Below are positions 7,251 through 14,217 of a stretch of 41,771 bases of DNA, in pieces. Below the pieces are notes generated by a model that saw nothing but the letters and a program-made list of their open reading frames with translations, was not told the DNA's origin and made no database searches. The position numbers were made by a program, and so were the translations under genes. The DNA lies in NCBI GenBank assembly GCA_021731495.1, contig JAKFXG010000007.1:1-41771 (forward strand). Direction: 5' to 3'. Position 1 is the first letter of the stretch; each line of letters opens with the position of its first letter. This stretch comes from Candidatus Parcubacteria bacterium. Its GTDB lineage: Bacteria; Patescibacteriota; Minisyncoccia; Phycocordibacterales; Phycocordibacteraceae.

Positions 7251-7284
7251 AACGGCGGGCCCAGGCCCGCCGTTTTGCTTTTTT
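7251..7284 (+). terminator. Rho-independent terminator
   Basis: An 11-bp perfect GC-rich stem (7251-7261 with 7264-7274) is followed by TTGCTTTTTT. Confidence 0.9.
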
Positions 7285-7299
7285 ATGAGGTAAATGCTA

Positions 7300-7803
7300 A
7301 TGTCACCGCACATGAGGAAGGTAATAACTCCAGTAAATACAGAGGGACGCGCTAAACTCGGAATCCGGGCGGGTGACACCGTGCGCGTCGTACAGAATAT
7401 CGTGGAGCTCAAGAAAGGCCGCGGTACCGATAAGAAGGAGAAGACTACCAAGAACGCTCGCAAGCAGGTTTTCGAGGGCCTCGTTCTCTCGGTTAAACAC
7501 GGCGCTGAGGCAGGCGGTTCGTTCACCATTCGCGCGACACTTTCGGGCGTTGGTGTAGAGAAGACGTTTCCGCTCTATACCCCCTCGATCGACTCGATCG
7601 AGATCGTGAAGCGTTCTAAAGTTCGTCGCGCGAAGCTGTACTTCATACGCGAGAAGGCGGCCAAGGCGGTGCGTCGTCAATTGCGTAACGCTCGCATGGT
7701 GCACATCAAGAGTGATGAGACGATTGCACCGGTAGAAGAAGTTTTGGAGGAGGAAGTAGCCGCTCCGGTAGCAGAAGAGAAAGCGGAGGAAGTTGTAGTA
7801 TAG
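7300..7803 (+). CDS. rplS: 50S ribosomal protein L19
   Basis: L19 sits at the 30S-50S interface. The core is clearly recognisable: GIRAGDTVRVV, VFEGLVLSVKHG, TIRATLSGVGVEKTFPLYTP, and the diagnostic KVRRAKLYFIRE. ATG7300 is chosen because GAGGT at 7287-7291 is spaced correctly; ATG7294 and ATG7312 are possible. At 167 residues it is longer than the usual 115 or so because of an inserted lysine-rich stretch near residue 40 and a C-terminal acidic tail rich in EEV and VAE. A tRNA-Leu gene follows after 11 nt. Confidence 0.94.
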   Translation: MSPHMRKVITPVNTEGRAKLGIRAGDTVRVVQNIVELKKGRGTDKKEKTTKNARKQVFEGLVLSVKHGAEAGGSFTIRATLSGVGVEKTFPLYTPSIDSIEIVKRSKVRRAKLYFIREKAAKAVRRQLRNARMVHIKSDETIAPVEEVLEEEVAAPVAEEKAEEVVV

Positions 7804-7814
7804 TATTTTCACCT

Positions 7815-7898
7815 GCCCAGGTGGCGAAATTGGTAGACGTACTACCTTGAGGTGGTAGCGCCCGCAAGGGCTTGGAGGTTCGAGTCCTCTCCTGGGCA
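7815..7898 (+). tRNA. tRNA-Leu(GAG)
   Basis: Acceptor GCCCAGG pairs with CCTGGGC, the anticodon stem CTACC/GGTAG encloses loop TTGAGGT (anticodon GAG), and there is a long variable arm and T loop TTCGAGT. CCA is not encoded. Confidence 0.92.
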
Positions 7899-7966
7899 CC
7901 GACGAAGAATTCAATGCGGTTTCCTAGTCGACTCTGTTGGCGTTTTTGGCGGCTCCAACCAGTGTA

Positions 7967-8046
7967 TGTTTACAAAAGTAAAAACTCGTGATATGGATGT
8001 GTTGGGTTTGATGAGTTTGTTTCTGCAACAAGGAGAGGTTCTATGA
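7967..8046 (+). CDS. possible 26-residue leader ORF overlapping the next gene
   Basis: ATG7967 opens a 25-26 codon frame beginning MFTKVKTRDMDVLG and ending in a TGA that overlaps the ATG of the next gene as ATGA. The next gene's AAGGAGAG ribosome site lies inside it. Such an arrangement would couple translation of the two. Its own ribosome site is not evident, so it may be chance. Confidence 0.3.
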
Positions 8047-8762
8047 CACAGCGTGGTTTTGATGTTCAGCTCAAAGTCCTTACCGGTTTGTACGACCAGT
8101 ACTGGCAGGTTCATCGGCGGGCGGAGGCAGCTCTCCGTCGGGTCAGTAGAGCGCTCCAGGAAGATGGTTGTACAACTGGTGATCCGATGCGTGACTACTG
8201 CCTTCTGCACTACGGCTTCTTCTGCGAGGGCATGATCAATCGCTATCAGACCGTGAACGAAGTACTGCGCGGCCATGCAGGGGAGCTCGTTCTCACGGAA
8301 TGGAACGAGTCATTGACGAGTAACGGCGGAGGATTTCCGCGGCACTTAGGGTTCCTGCGGCACTTCAAGATGGGGGTTCTCAAGACGGACATCATTGAGT
8401 TTCCCCACAAGCTCAACTGTTTACTGCCGACCAACGGCTATGTCACGCATGAGGATATAGCCGAGGATGGCAAGCTACGACCTTGGGGCATCCACGAAGA
8501 TCTCGAGTTCTTCGTTCCGGCCAGAATCTACGATCATGCAGTTCCATTGATGGCCTACCGTGAACTGCTCGAAAATTGGGTCAACACGACACTCCTCCGT
8601 CCGAACTGGCATATGGCTTCGGTTATTGCCGGAGACGATAACGTGCGTAATTGGTTTGCCCGGGAGAGATGTGGTGTTCCTGGCGGTCTCGATACTTGCC
8701 GTCGTCTGGAAGACAGGCTACGGTCGGCGCCGACATCAGAAGAGGTGTCCATCGCCGTATAG
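8043..8762 (+). CDS. protein of unknown function
   Basis: A 239-residue soluble protein with no signal peptide or membrane helix. It begins with a long helical region (about residues 8-42), and the middle contains a run of aromatic and histidine residues (RHLGFLRHFKMG; LRPWGIHEDLEFF). Five cysteines are scattered without an obvious metal motif. I recognise no family. AAGGAGAG lies 6 nt before the ATG, one of the few strong ribosome sites here, and a strong terminator follows, so it appears to be independently expressed. The composition differs little from its neighbours. Confidence 0.75.
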   Translation: MTQRGFDVQLKVLTGLYDQYWQVHRRAEAALRRVSRALQEDGCTTGDPMRDYCLLHYGFFCEGMINRYQTVNEVLRGHAGELVLTEWNESLTSNGGGFPRHLGFLRHFKMGVLKTDIIEFPHKLNCLLPTNGYVTHEDIAEDGKLRPWGIHEDLEFFVPARIYDHAVPLMAYRELLENWVNTTLLRPNWHMASVIAGDDNVRNWFARERCGVPGGLDTCRRLEDRLRSAPTSEEVSIAV

Positions 8763-8784
8763 GCCAAGCATGAGTGTTCGCAAA

Positions 8785-8809
8785 GGGAGTCCTTCGGGGC
8801 TCCCTTTTT
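8785..8809 (+). terminator. Rho-independent terminator
   Basis: An 8-bp stem with a TTCG tetraloop (8785-8792 with 8797-8804) is followed by TTTTTC. Confidence 0.9.
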
Positions 8810-8894
8810 CTCTCGTACGAATTGTTCAAGAGGACTGCATCACAATCTGATACAATAAACCCCGCATTGGGCATAGCCTGATTCAGTAACAATC

Positions 8895-9955
8895 ATGGAA
8901 ATTTCTAACGGAACGAATCGATCTAAGGTCGAACATTATTTCCTCCTTGTTCTTCTTTCAAGCATTCTCGTCCTCACTTTTTTCATTTTGAGGCCTTTTC
9001 TCTATACGATTATTTTGGCGGTGGTGTTCGCGACCATCTTCTGGCCGGTCCATAAAAAATCGCTCATTATCACGCGCGGGAGAAAAACTTTGGCGGCGCT
9101 CTTCGCTACCATTTCCGTTCTTGTTATCGTCATCGTACCGCTTACTTTTCTGGGCGTGCAGATTTTCCAGGAAGCGTCGCAGTTGTATTCTTCCCTGGTT
9201 ACCAATGGCGGTGCAGCCGATCTCTCTCGCAACGTGGGTCTCACTTTGGAAAGATTTACAAATTCTTCTTCTTTGCCGATTGAATTCTCAACTGACGTCA
9301 ATCAGTATGCGAAGCAGGGACTCAGCTGGCTGCTGCAGCATTTGGGAACGCTCTTCGCAAGTTTTGCAAAAGTGCTGGTAAGTGTATTTATATTCCTGAT
9401 CGCTCTTTATTATTTATTTAAGGACGGCGACAGGCTCAAAAGAACGGTTATCGCCCTCAGTCCTCTCCAGGATATTTATGACGAGACGATCTTCAGTAAG
9501 CTCGCGCTGGCGATCAATCGGTCGTCAAAGGGAGTCTTGCCGTAGCCATTATCCAAGGGATACTGACCGCAATCGGCCTCACGCTCTTCGGGGTTCCTAA
9601 TGTGGCGCTCTGGGGAAGTGTTGCCGCACTGGCCGCACTGGTCCCCACCGTTGGGACGTCCCTTGTGATCTTCCCGGCGATTCTCTATCTGTTCTTCGGC
9701 GGGGACATGCTCTCTGCGGCAGGTCTTCTTCTTTGGGGAATGACAGCAGTGGGGCTCGTGGATAACTTTTTGGGACCGAAACTCGTTGAACGGGGAATGC
9801 GGCTCCACCCGTTCCTCATTCTCCTTTCTATACTAGGCGGCATCGGTTTCTTCGGGCCTCTTGGATTCTTGCTTGGGCCGCTCGTACTAAGCATGCTTTT
9901 TGTCCTCCTTGAGATTATTTCGGCATCAACAAAAAATATAAGAGCAGCCAATTAA
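8895..9955 (+). pseudogene. AI-2E family transporter split by a -1 frame change
   Basis: Two frames together give one full-length AI-2E/YdiK-type membrane protein of about 353 residues. Frame one runs 8895-9545 and ends at TAG; the continuing sequence is in the -1 frame, where codons from about 9536 read LAVAIIQGILTAIG, the conserved mid-protein loop of the family, through to the C-terminal GPLGFLLGPL block. The break lies at 9527-9539. A heptamer A AAG GGA (9527-9533) is in exactly the frame needed for -1 slippage and would yield KGSLAVAIIQG. A single-base deletion (real or sequencing error) explains it equally well. An intact paralogue is at 29075-30133. Confidence 0.8.
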
Positions 9956-9961
9956 GTAACC

Positions 9962-10498
9962 ATGGCTTTATTTACAGGCAAAGGAGATCAGGGAACCACA
10001 ACAGCATTCGGTTGCAATCAACAGCGGATATCGAAGTCGTCCGAACTACCGGAGGCGCTTGGCGCGCTCGATGAACTGAATGCTTTTCTCGGATTCGTAA
10101 AGATGCTGAGCATTTCAGAACCGCGCATTATGAATGCCCTACGCGATGCGCAGGAAACGCTCTTTATCATTCAGGCCGAAGTTGCCGGCGCTGACAAGAA
10201 GGTGGAGGAGAATGCGGTCAAGAATATTGAGGACATCGTGAATGCCATAGAAAAGGAGATTCCACCCCTTAAAGGATTTTCCATTGCAGGCGGAACGGAA
10301 CTCTCCGCGCTCCTCGACGTTGCGCGGACCATCGCGCGACGTGCCGAACGACGCATTATTGCTGTGAAGGAACTGCATCTGCGCGAGCTCTCGGCTGAAA
10401 CGCTCGCGTATATGAATCGGCTTTCCTCGCTCCTCTTTGCGCTTGCGCGCCTGGCAAATCATCTTGCCTGCGTCGCCGAGGAAACGCCGCGGTATTAA
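9962..10498 (+). CDS. PduO-type ATP:cob(I)alamin adenosyltransferase
   Basis: A 178-residue protein that transfers the adenosyl group of ATP to cob(I)alamin to make adenosylcobalamin. It has the N-terminal ATP-binding motif TGKGDQGTT, the ALGALDELNAFLGF segment, the arginine-rich helix ARTIARRAERR and the late YMNRLSSLLFALAR, all characteristic of the PduO fold. It starts 6 nt after the AI-2E gene and may be co-transcribed with it. No other cobalamin gene is in the window; the coenzyme would serve an enzyme elsewhere, possibly a class II ribonucleotide reductase (inference). Confidence 0.9.
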   Translation: MALFTGKGDQGTTTAFGCNQQRISKSSELPEALGALDELNAFLGFVKMLSISEPRIMNALRDAQETLFIIQAEVAGADKKVEENAVKNIEDIVNAIEKEIPPLKGFSIAGGTELSALLDVARTIARRAERRIIAVKELHLRELSAETLAYMNRLSSLLFALARLANHLACVAEETPRY

Positions 10499-10546
10499 TT
10501 TTCTTCGCGTACTTCGTACTTTCGTGTTATAAAAAATATCGTGCAT

Positions 10547-10623
10547 GGTGGTCGTAGCTCAATTGGTAGAGCATCTGCTTGTGGAGCAGAAGGTTGTGGG
10601 ATCGTGACCCATCGACCACCCCA
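10547..10623 (+). tRNA. tRNA-His(GTG) with unusual T loop
   Basis: An eight-pair acceptor including the extra G-1 (GGTGGTCG with CGACCACC) is diagnostic of tRNA-His, and the anticodon loop TTGTGGA gives GTG. CCA is encoded, unlike the other four tRNAs here. The T stem GTGGG/CCCAT is normal, but the loop is ATCGTGA in place of the usual TTCGAAT type, exchanging the T54-A58 pair for A-T. Confidence 0.88.
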
Positions 10624-10738
10624 TTTAAAGTTATATGAAATTTTGGTTCGATTCCCGATAGTCGCCCTTGTTTGGCAACCCTATTTCCGCAGGGGACTAT
10701 GTACATTCATCATTCCGTTCTTTATAGACATTCATGAG

Positions 10739-10858
10739 GTGAGCAATAAAGAAGGCTTTTTCTCGCTAGCGGCTGTCGCGGTGATTAGCTTTATAGTAGG
10801 TGCATTAAAGTTGCGAACATATTTTTCAGAAAAACGAAGCCGACTTTCGCCCTTGTGA
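10739..10858 (+). CDS. possible 39-residue single-pass membrane peptide
   Basis: GTG10739 opens a short frame coding for one hydrophobic helix (FFSLAAVAVISFIVGALKL) followed by a basic tail. It lies in the 254-nt gap after tRNA-His. There is no good ribosome site. It may be a small membrane protein or chance; the rest of the gap shows nothing else convincing. Confidence 0.25.
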   Translation: MSNKEGFFSLAAVAVISFIVGALKLRTYFSEKRSRLSPL

Positions 10859-10877
10859 TCGTGGTATTATCCGTGGC

Positions 10878-11525
10878 ATGAAGAGTCTTTTTCTCGGTAT
10901 TGTAGTCATCATCGTTCTCGGGATCGGCGGACTCGTCTACCGAAATGCGGTCGAACACCCTTCGCAGCCCATAGCGTGCCCGGTGGGTTCTTTCGTGTGT
11001 CCTGACGGTACATCGGTCTCGCGCACTGGTTTGTCCTGCACGTTCCCGGCGTGTCCTCCGCCAAATGTCTCGCTTTCGGATGTCAACATCTCATTCGCCC
11101 TGCCGGAAGGTTTTGTGGAAGCCGCGTCCCCCGACTCTGCGAGTGTTGTGGCGTACGAAATGCCAATAGCAGCCTCTTCATCAAGTATGGCGCGCATCAT
11201 TATTCGTCGCTATGAAATTGCTGCGTCCTCGACGGCGCTTGCGACCATACAGAAAACGGCCATTGGCGGCGCTTCAGGGTTGCCAGTAAGCGTAACGTCC
11301 TATTCCTCTTCGATGCTCGGCACTCATCGCTTTACCGTGGTCTCCATCGAACGATTTGAAGGGGTTATAGATACTGCCTATTATCTCGCACGAAGTGCGG
11401 ACGTGTTGCGCTTTGATGCTGTCGATCAGGGCGTTCTCGGATGGACCGATCCATCACTCGATATTTCAACGCTGCCTGCTCATGTGGCGCTCAGGAAACT
11501 CCTCACCACTCTTCAGGGGCAATAA
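10878..11525 (+). CDS. membrane-anchored extracytoplasmic protein, Cys-rich N-terminal motif
   Basis: A 215-residue protein with an N-terminal signal anchor (residues 3-20) followed outside by a short cysteine-rich module with CPVGSFVCPDG and CTFPACPPP, which would form two disulfides if exported. The remainder is a beta-rich domain of unknown function. A TATTAT box ends 7 nt before the ATG, so the transcript may be leaderless. The cysteine module resembles Kazal/EGF-like mini-motifs seen on surface proteins, but I cannot name a family. Probably an envelope protein. Confidence 0.75.
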   Translation: MKSLFLGIVVIIVLGIGGLVYRNAVEHPSQPIACPVGSFVCPDGTSVSRTGLSCTFPACPPPNVSLSDVNISFALPEGFVEAASPDSASVVAYEMPIAASSSSMARIIIRRYEIAASSTALATIQKTAIGGASGLPVSVTSYSSSMLGTHRFTVVSIERFEGVIDTAYYLARSADVLRFDAVDQGVLGWTDPSLDISTLPAHVALRKLLTTLQGQ

Positions 11526-11557
11526 GTTCGTAGGGTAGCTTGCGCGTGGGTGAGTGA

Positions 11558-11563
11558 TATACT
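11558..11563 (+). promoter_or_regulatory. -10 box upstream of the SIMPL gene
   Basis: A TATACT box lies about 33 nt before ATG11596. No convincing -35 is present at the usual distance. Confidence 0.4.
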
Positions 11564-11595
11564 GGTACCGATATTAATCCATAACTGGCCTCGCT

Positions 11596-12399
11596 ATGAA
11601 CGACAACCCTTTTTATGAGATCTTCAACAATGGCAGCGTACGCATCGCCCTTGTCGGAGCACTCTCCATTCTCGCGCTCTTCCTCCTCGCACAGACGATA
11701 ACGACAGCCGCTCATTTCGGCCGCTCGGGCACACCGGCAACTGATACCATCACCGTGCAGGGCAACGGTCAGGCGACGCTTCCGCCGGACGTTGCACGAG
11801 TTTCCTTCACCGTTGAACATACCGCCGCAACGGTTGCTGATGCGCAGTCCGCGACCACCAAGCAGGCAAATGCAGCCATCGACTTCGTGAAAGAGCAGGG
11901 CATTGCCGACAAAGACATTAAGATGCTCTCGTACAACATCTCGCCACAGTATTCATACCCGAACCCATGCTCGCCAGGAATCCCTTGTCCCGTGTATGGC
12001 GGTGCACCGAAAGTCATAGGCTATCAAGTGTCTGAGACGATTCAGGTGACGATGCATGACCTCGCTACTGTCGGCGCGATGCTCGGCGGACTCGGGAAGC
12101 TCGGCGTTCAGAACTTGAACGGCCCCGCGTTTGCACTCGACGACCCGACTGCCGGCTACGACGCCGCACGTGCTGACGCCATCAGTAAGGCGAAAGCACA
12201 AGCAACACTTCTTGCAGAGCAGCTCGGTGTCTCACTGAATAAGATCGTGAGTTTCAGCGAGTCCTCGGGCGGGTACCCGTATCCGATGTACGGGCTCGGC
12301 ATGGGTGGAGCAGAGACGAAGACGGTCGCCACGCCGGATGTCCCGGTCGGCGAGAATACGTATAATGCATCCGTTTCGATCACCTACGAAATTCGGTAG
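11596..12399 (+). CDS. SIMPL-domain (DUF541) membrane-anchored protein
   Basis: A 267-residue protein with a signal anchor at about residues 17-40 and one exported SIMPL/DUF541 domain. Hallmarks are DTITVQGNGQATLPPDVARVSFTV-like N-terminal strands, the helix rich in ATTKQANAAIDFVK, the KDIKMLSYNISPQY strand, and the late helix DAISKAKAQATLLAEQLG followed by KIVSFSE. Family members such as BP26 and YggE are periplasmic and can form channel-like oligomers; the role is unclear. A PNPCSPGIPCP loop is inserted and could form a disulfide. Confidence 0.88.
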   Translation: MNDNPFYEIFNNGSVRIALVGALSILALFLLAQTITTAAHFGRSGTPATDTITVQGNGQATLPPDVARVSFTVEHTAATVADAQSATTKQANAAIDFVKEQGIADKDIKMLSYNISPQYSYPNPCSPGIPCPVYGGAPKVIGYQVSETIQVTMHDLATVGAMLGGLGKLGVQNLNGPAFALDDPTAGYDAARADAISKAKAQATLLAEQLGVSLNKIVSFSESSGGYPYPMYGLGMGGAETKTVATPDVPVGENTYNASVSITYEIR

Positions 12400-12415
12400 T
12401 GATACTCAACTTCGC

Positions 12416-12447
12416 AAATGCCCCCATCGTTCACGATGGGGGCATTT
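12416..12447. terminator. 14-bp perfect hairpin after the SIMPL gene
   Basis: Positions 12416-12429 and 12434-12447 are perfectly complementary around a TTCA loop. There is no T-run beyond the arm itself, so on the plus strand it is at best a weak terminator. Its last bases form part of the next promoter. Confidence 0.7.
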
Positions 12448-12474
12448 GACGCATATAGGGCGCTGTACTATACT
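12446..12474 (+). promoter_or_regulatory. sigma-70-like promoter upstream of secE-nusG
   Basis: TTGACG (12446-12451) and TATACT (12469-12474) are separated by exactly 17 nt. Transcription should start near 12481, only a few bases before the terminator-like hairpin at 12485-12506. Confidence 0.75.
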
Positions 12475-12484
12475 CTCACTGTCG

Positions 12485-12506
12485 AAAGCCCGCAGGGCTT
12501 TTTTAT
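12485..12506 (+). terminator. short terminator or attenuator hairpin in the secE leader
   Basis: AAAGCCC and GGGCTTT pair around a 3-nt loop and are followed by TTTATT. It could terminate upstream transcription from the SIMPL gene, or attenuate transcripts from the promoter a few bases upstream. Confidence 0.65.
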
Positions 12507-12595
12507 TTCCAAGCGAGTGAGCTAAAGAGAGATTCTTATCTATCTTTTGCGAGCGAGCACCGGAAACAAGCTTACTTATTTACTAACGTCTTTTC

Positions 12596-12781
12596 ATGAT
12601 CTCACCCCTCGTTTATTTGAAGCATGTGCGCGAAGAGTTCACTCATGTCGTGTGGCCTACAAATCGGACGGCATTAGCGCACACGCTTGTCGTCGTGTTT
12701 ATTGCAATTGTCATCGCGGCTCTCGTCGGGGTGCTGGACTATCTCTTTGGTGTGGTAGTAAGTCGTGTCACCGGCGTCTAA
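12596..12781 (+). CDS. secE: preprotein translocase subunit SecE
   Basis: A 61-residue single-helix SecE of the minimal bacterial type. The amphipathic N-terminal helix contains the conserved EEFTHVVWPT (equivalent to the VxWPxR motif), and the membrane helix spans about residues 29-52. SecE clamps the two halves of SecY in the plasma-membrane translocon. The pairing with nusG immediately downstream is the classical bacterial order. Confidence 0.95.
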   Translation: MISPLVYLKHVREEFTHVVWPTNRTALAHTLVVVFIAIVIAALVGVLDYLFGVVVSRVTGV

Positions 12782-12791
12782 TTATTTCTCC

Positions 12792-13433
12792 ATGGACACA
12801 ACCCAACACATGCACAGCGGCGAGATGGAACTGCCGGAGGAGATCGGTATGGCGGATCTCGCGCCCTCGGCGCGCAAAGAGATCCGTGATGAAGTGGCCC
12901 CGCGCGAAGAGGATGCTCGGTGGTATACCATTCATACCTACGCCGGGTATGAGAATGCCGTCGAGCGCAATTTAAAGCAGCGTATCGAATCTCTGGGGAT
13001 GGAGAATAAGATTTTTGACGTCATCGTTCCCGTGGAGAAAAAGATTCGGGTAAAAGGAGGGAAACGCGTTGTTGAAGAGGAAAAAATCTATCCAGGGTAC
13101 ATTCTCGTACGTATGATCGTCGACGACGACTCGTGGTTCGTGGTGCGCAATACGCCGCGCGTTACCGGATTTGTCGGTTCGGGCAATACGCCAGTTCCCA
13201 TGGAGGAGTCCGAGGTCGCTTTGCTCATGAAGCGCATGACTGCCGAAGCACCGAAGCACCGTATCGACCTCGTAAAGGACGACCCGGTTGTCATCGCTGA
13301 CGGCCCCTTCAAGGATCTCGAGGGTAAGGTGGGGGAGATCGACGAAGACCGTGGAAAGGTGAAGGTTATGGTCTCGATGTTCGGCCGCGAGACGCCGGTC
13401 GAGCTCGATTTTCTTCAAATAAGGAAACTCTAG
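12792..13433 (+). CDS. nusG: transcription antitermination/elongation factor NusG
   Basis: A 213-residue NusG, which links RNA polymerase to the ribosome or Rho. After an acidic 40-residue N-terminal extension, the NGN domain begins at RWYTIHTYAGYEN and includes the conserved KIYPGYILVRM and RNTPRVTGFVG. The KOW domain (DDPVVIADGPFKDLEGKVGEID) ends in FGRETPVELDFLQIRKL. ATG12792 is chosen; an earlier frame overlaps secE. A terminator follows one base after the stop region. Confidence 0.96.
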   Translation: MDTTQHMHSGEMELPEEIGMADLAPSARKEIRDEVAPREEDARWYTIHTYAGYENAVERNLKQRIESLGMENKIFDVIVPVEKKIRVKGGKRVVEEEKIYPGYILVRMIVDDDSWFVVRNTPRVTGFVGSGNTPVPMEESEVALLMKRMTAEAPKHRIDLVKDDPVVIADGPFKDLEGKVGEIDEDRGKVKVMVSMFGRETPVELDFLQIRKL

Positions 13434-13436
13434 GTG

Positions 13437-13475
13437 AAAAAACTCTAGCTCATCCTTGAGCGTAGAGTTTTTTCA
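13437..13475. terminator. Rho-independent terminator after nusG
   Basis: A long A/T-flanked stem (13437-13452 with 13457-13474, slightly imperfect) around a TCCT loop ends in TTTTTTC; the opposite strand has a matching T-run, so it may act both ways. Confidence 0.85.
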
Positions 13476-13558
13476 TGTCGCGCCTCGGTTTCAGTCCTGC
13501 CGAGGTGCGGCGATATGACATTGACCTAAGACAGTTATTGATATAGATTCAACCCATT

Positions 13559-13981
13559 ATGGCTACAATCGTAAAGAAGATAAAACTCCAGATCCCGGGC
13601 GGGGCAGCTACGCCTGCGCCTCCGGTCGGTACTGCGCTCGGTCCTGCCGGCGTAAATATCGGCCAGTTCGTGACCCAGTTCAACGAAGCAACGAAAGAGA
13701 AGAGAGGCATGATCATTCCGGTGGAGCTCTCGGTGTTCGATGACCGCTCGTTTACGTTCGTCATGAAGAATCCGCCAGCATCCCGGCTCATCTTGAAGGC
13801 GCTCGGTCTCGAAAAGGGTTCAGGGAAAGCGAAAGAAACGAAAGCAGGCACTATTACTGCGGTGCAGATCGCGGCTATCGTTGAGGAGAAAATCCCCGAT
13901 ATGAATGCAAGCTCGCCTGAAGCGGCGGCCCGTACGATCGCCGGTACTGCGCGAAGCATGGGGATTGATGTGACCAAATAG
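13559..13981 (+). CDS. rplK: 50S ribosomal protein L11
   Basis: A 140-residue L11, which binds 23S rRNA at the GTPase centre. Conserved blocks are [42 protein letters not shown] and the C-terminal [12 protein letters not shown]. Length is standard. It stands alone: rplA (L1), which follows rplK in most bacteria, is absent, and the gene is instead followed by a structured non-coding stretch and a strong terminator. Loss of L1 has been reported in some Candidate Phyla Radiation lineages. Confidence 0.97.
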   Translation: MATIVKKIKLQIPGGAATPAPPVGTALGPAGVNIGQFVTQFNEATKEKRGMIIPVELSVFDDRSFTFVMKNPPASRLILKALGLEKGSGKAKETKAGTITAVQIAAIVEEKIPDMNASSPEAAARTIAGTARSMGIDVTK

Positions 13982-13983
13982 GG

Positions 13984-14095
13984 AACATCAATGGACCGGA
14001 GTCTGGCGAGTCGACCCAGTAGGTCATTCTGCTGAATGAGGCGGGCCCGCGCAAATTTTCAGCAGAAAATTATGCGTGGGTTGATGTGAAGTAAG
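13984..14095. other. structured non-coding segment with nested inverted repeats
   Basis: An outer pair ACATCAA (13985-13991) and TTGATGT (14081-14087) encloses a perfect 10-bp pair (14027-14036 with 14058-14067), which itself surrounds the short GC palindrome at 14041-14050. No reading frame is convincing. It may be an RNA structure in the rplK 3' region or a decayed repeat. Confidence 0.4.
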
Positions 14096-14109
14096 TCCGT
14101 AGTTTTCAA

Positions 14110-14154
14110 AAAGCAAACCGGCGCGAAAGCTTTGCTTTCGCGCCGGTTTGCTTT
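14110..14154. terminator. very strong 21-bp hairpin terminator
   Basis: Positions 14110-14130 and 14134-14154 are perfectly complementary with a TTT loop. The 3' arm ends in CTTTCC, and the other strand ends in T-rich sequence, so it could work in either direction. Confidence 0.8.
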
Positions 14155-14217
14155 CCATATCCTCAAAGCGTAGAGCGCATTCGGGTTTTAGTTCCACAAA
14201 CAGAAGGGCTATAGATC

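Noticed and set aside
10642-10668. A sequence resembling a tRNA T arm and 3' end (GGTTCGATTCC) just after tRNA-His
   Set aside because: Only four of five stem pairs form, no matching acceptor or other arms exist, and the tRNA-His cloverleaf is complete without it. Probably chance or an old remnant.
12972-13418. Long reverse-strand frame inside nusG, and similar long antisense frames in ileS, argS, glyA and ftsK
   Set aside because: They are shadows of strongly supported genes, with biased composition and no recognisable motifs.
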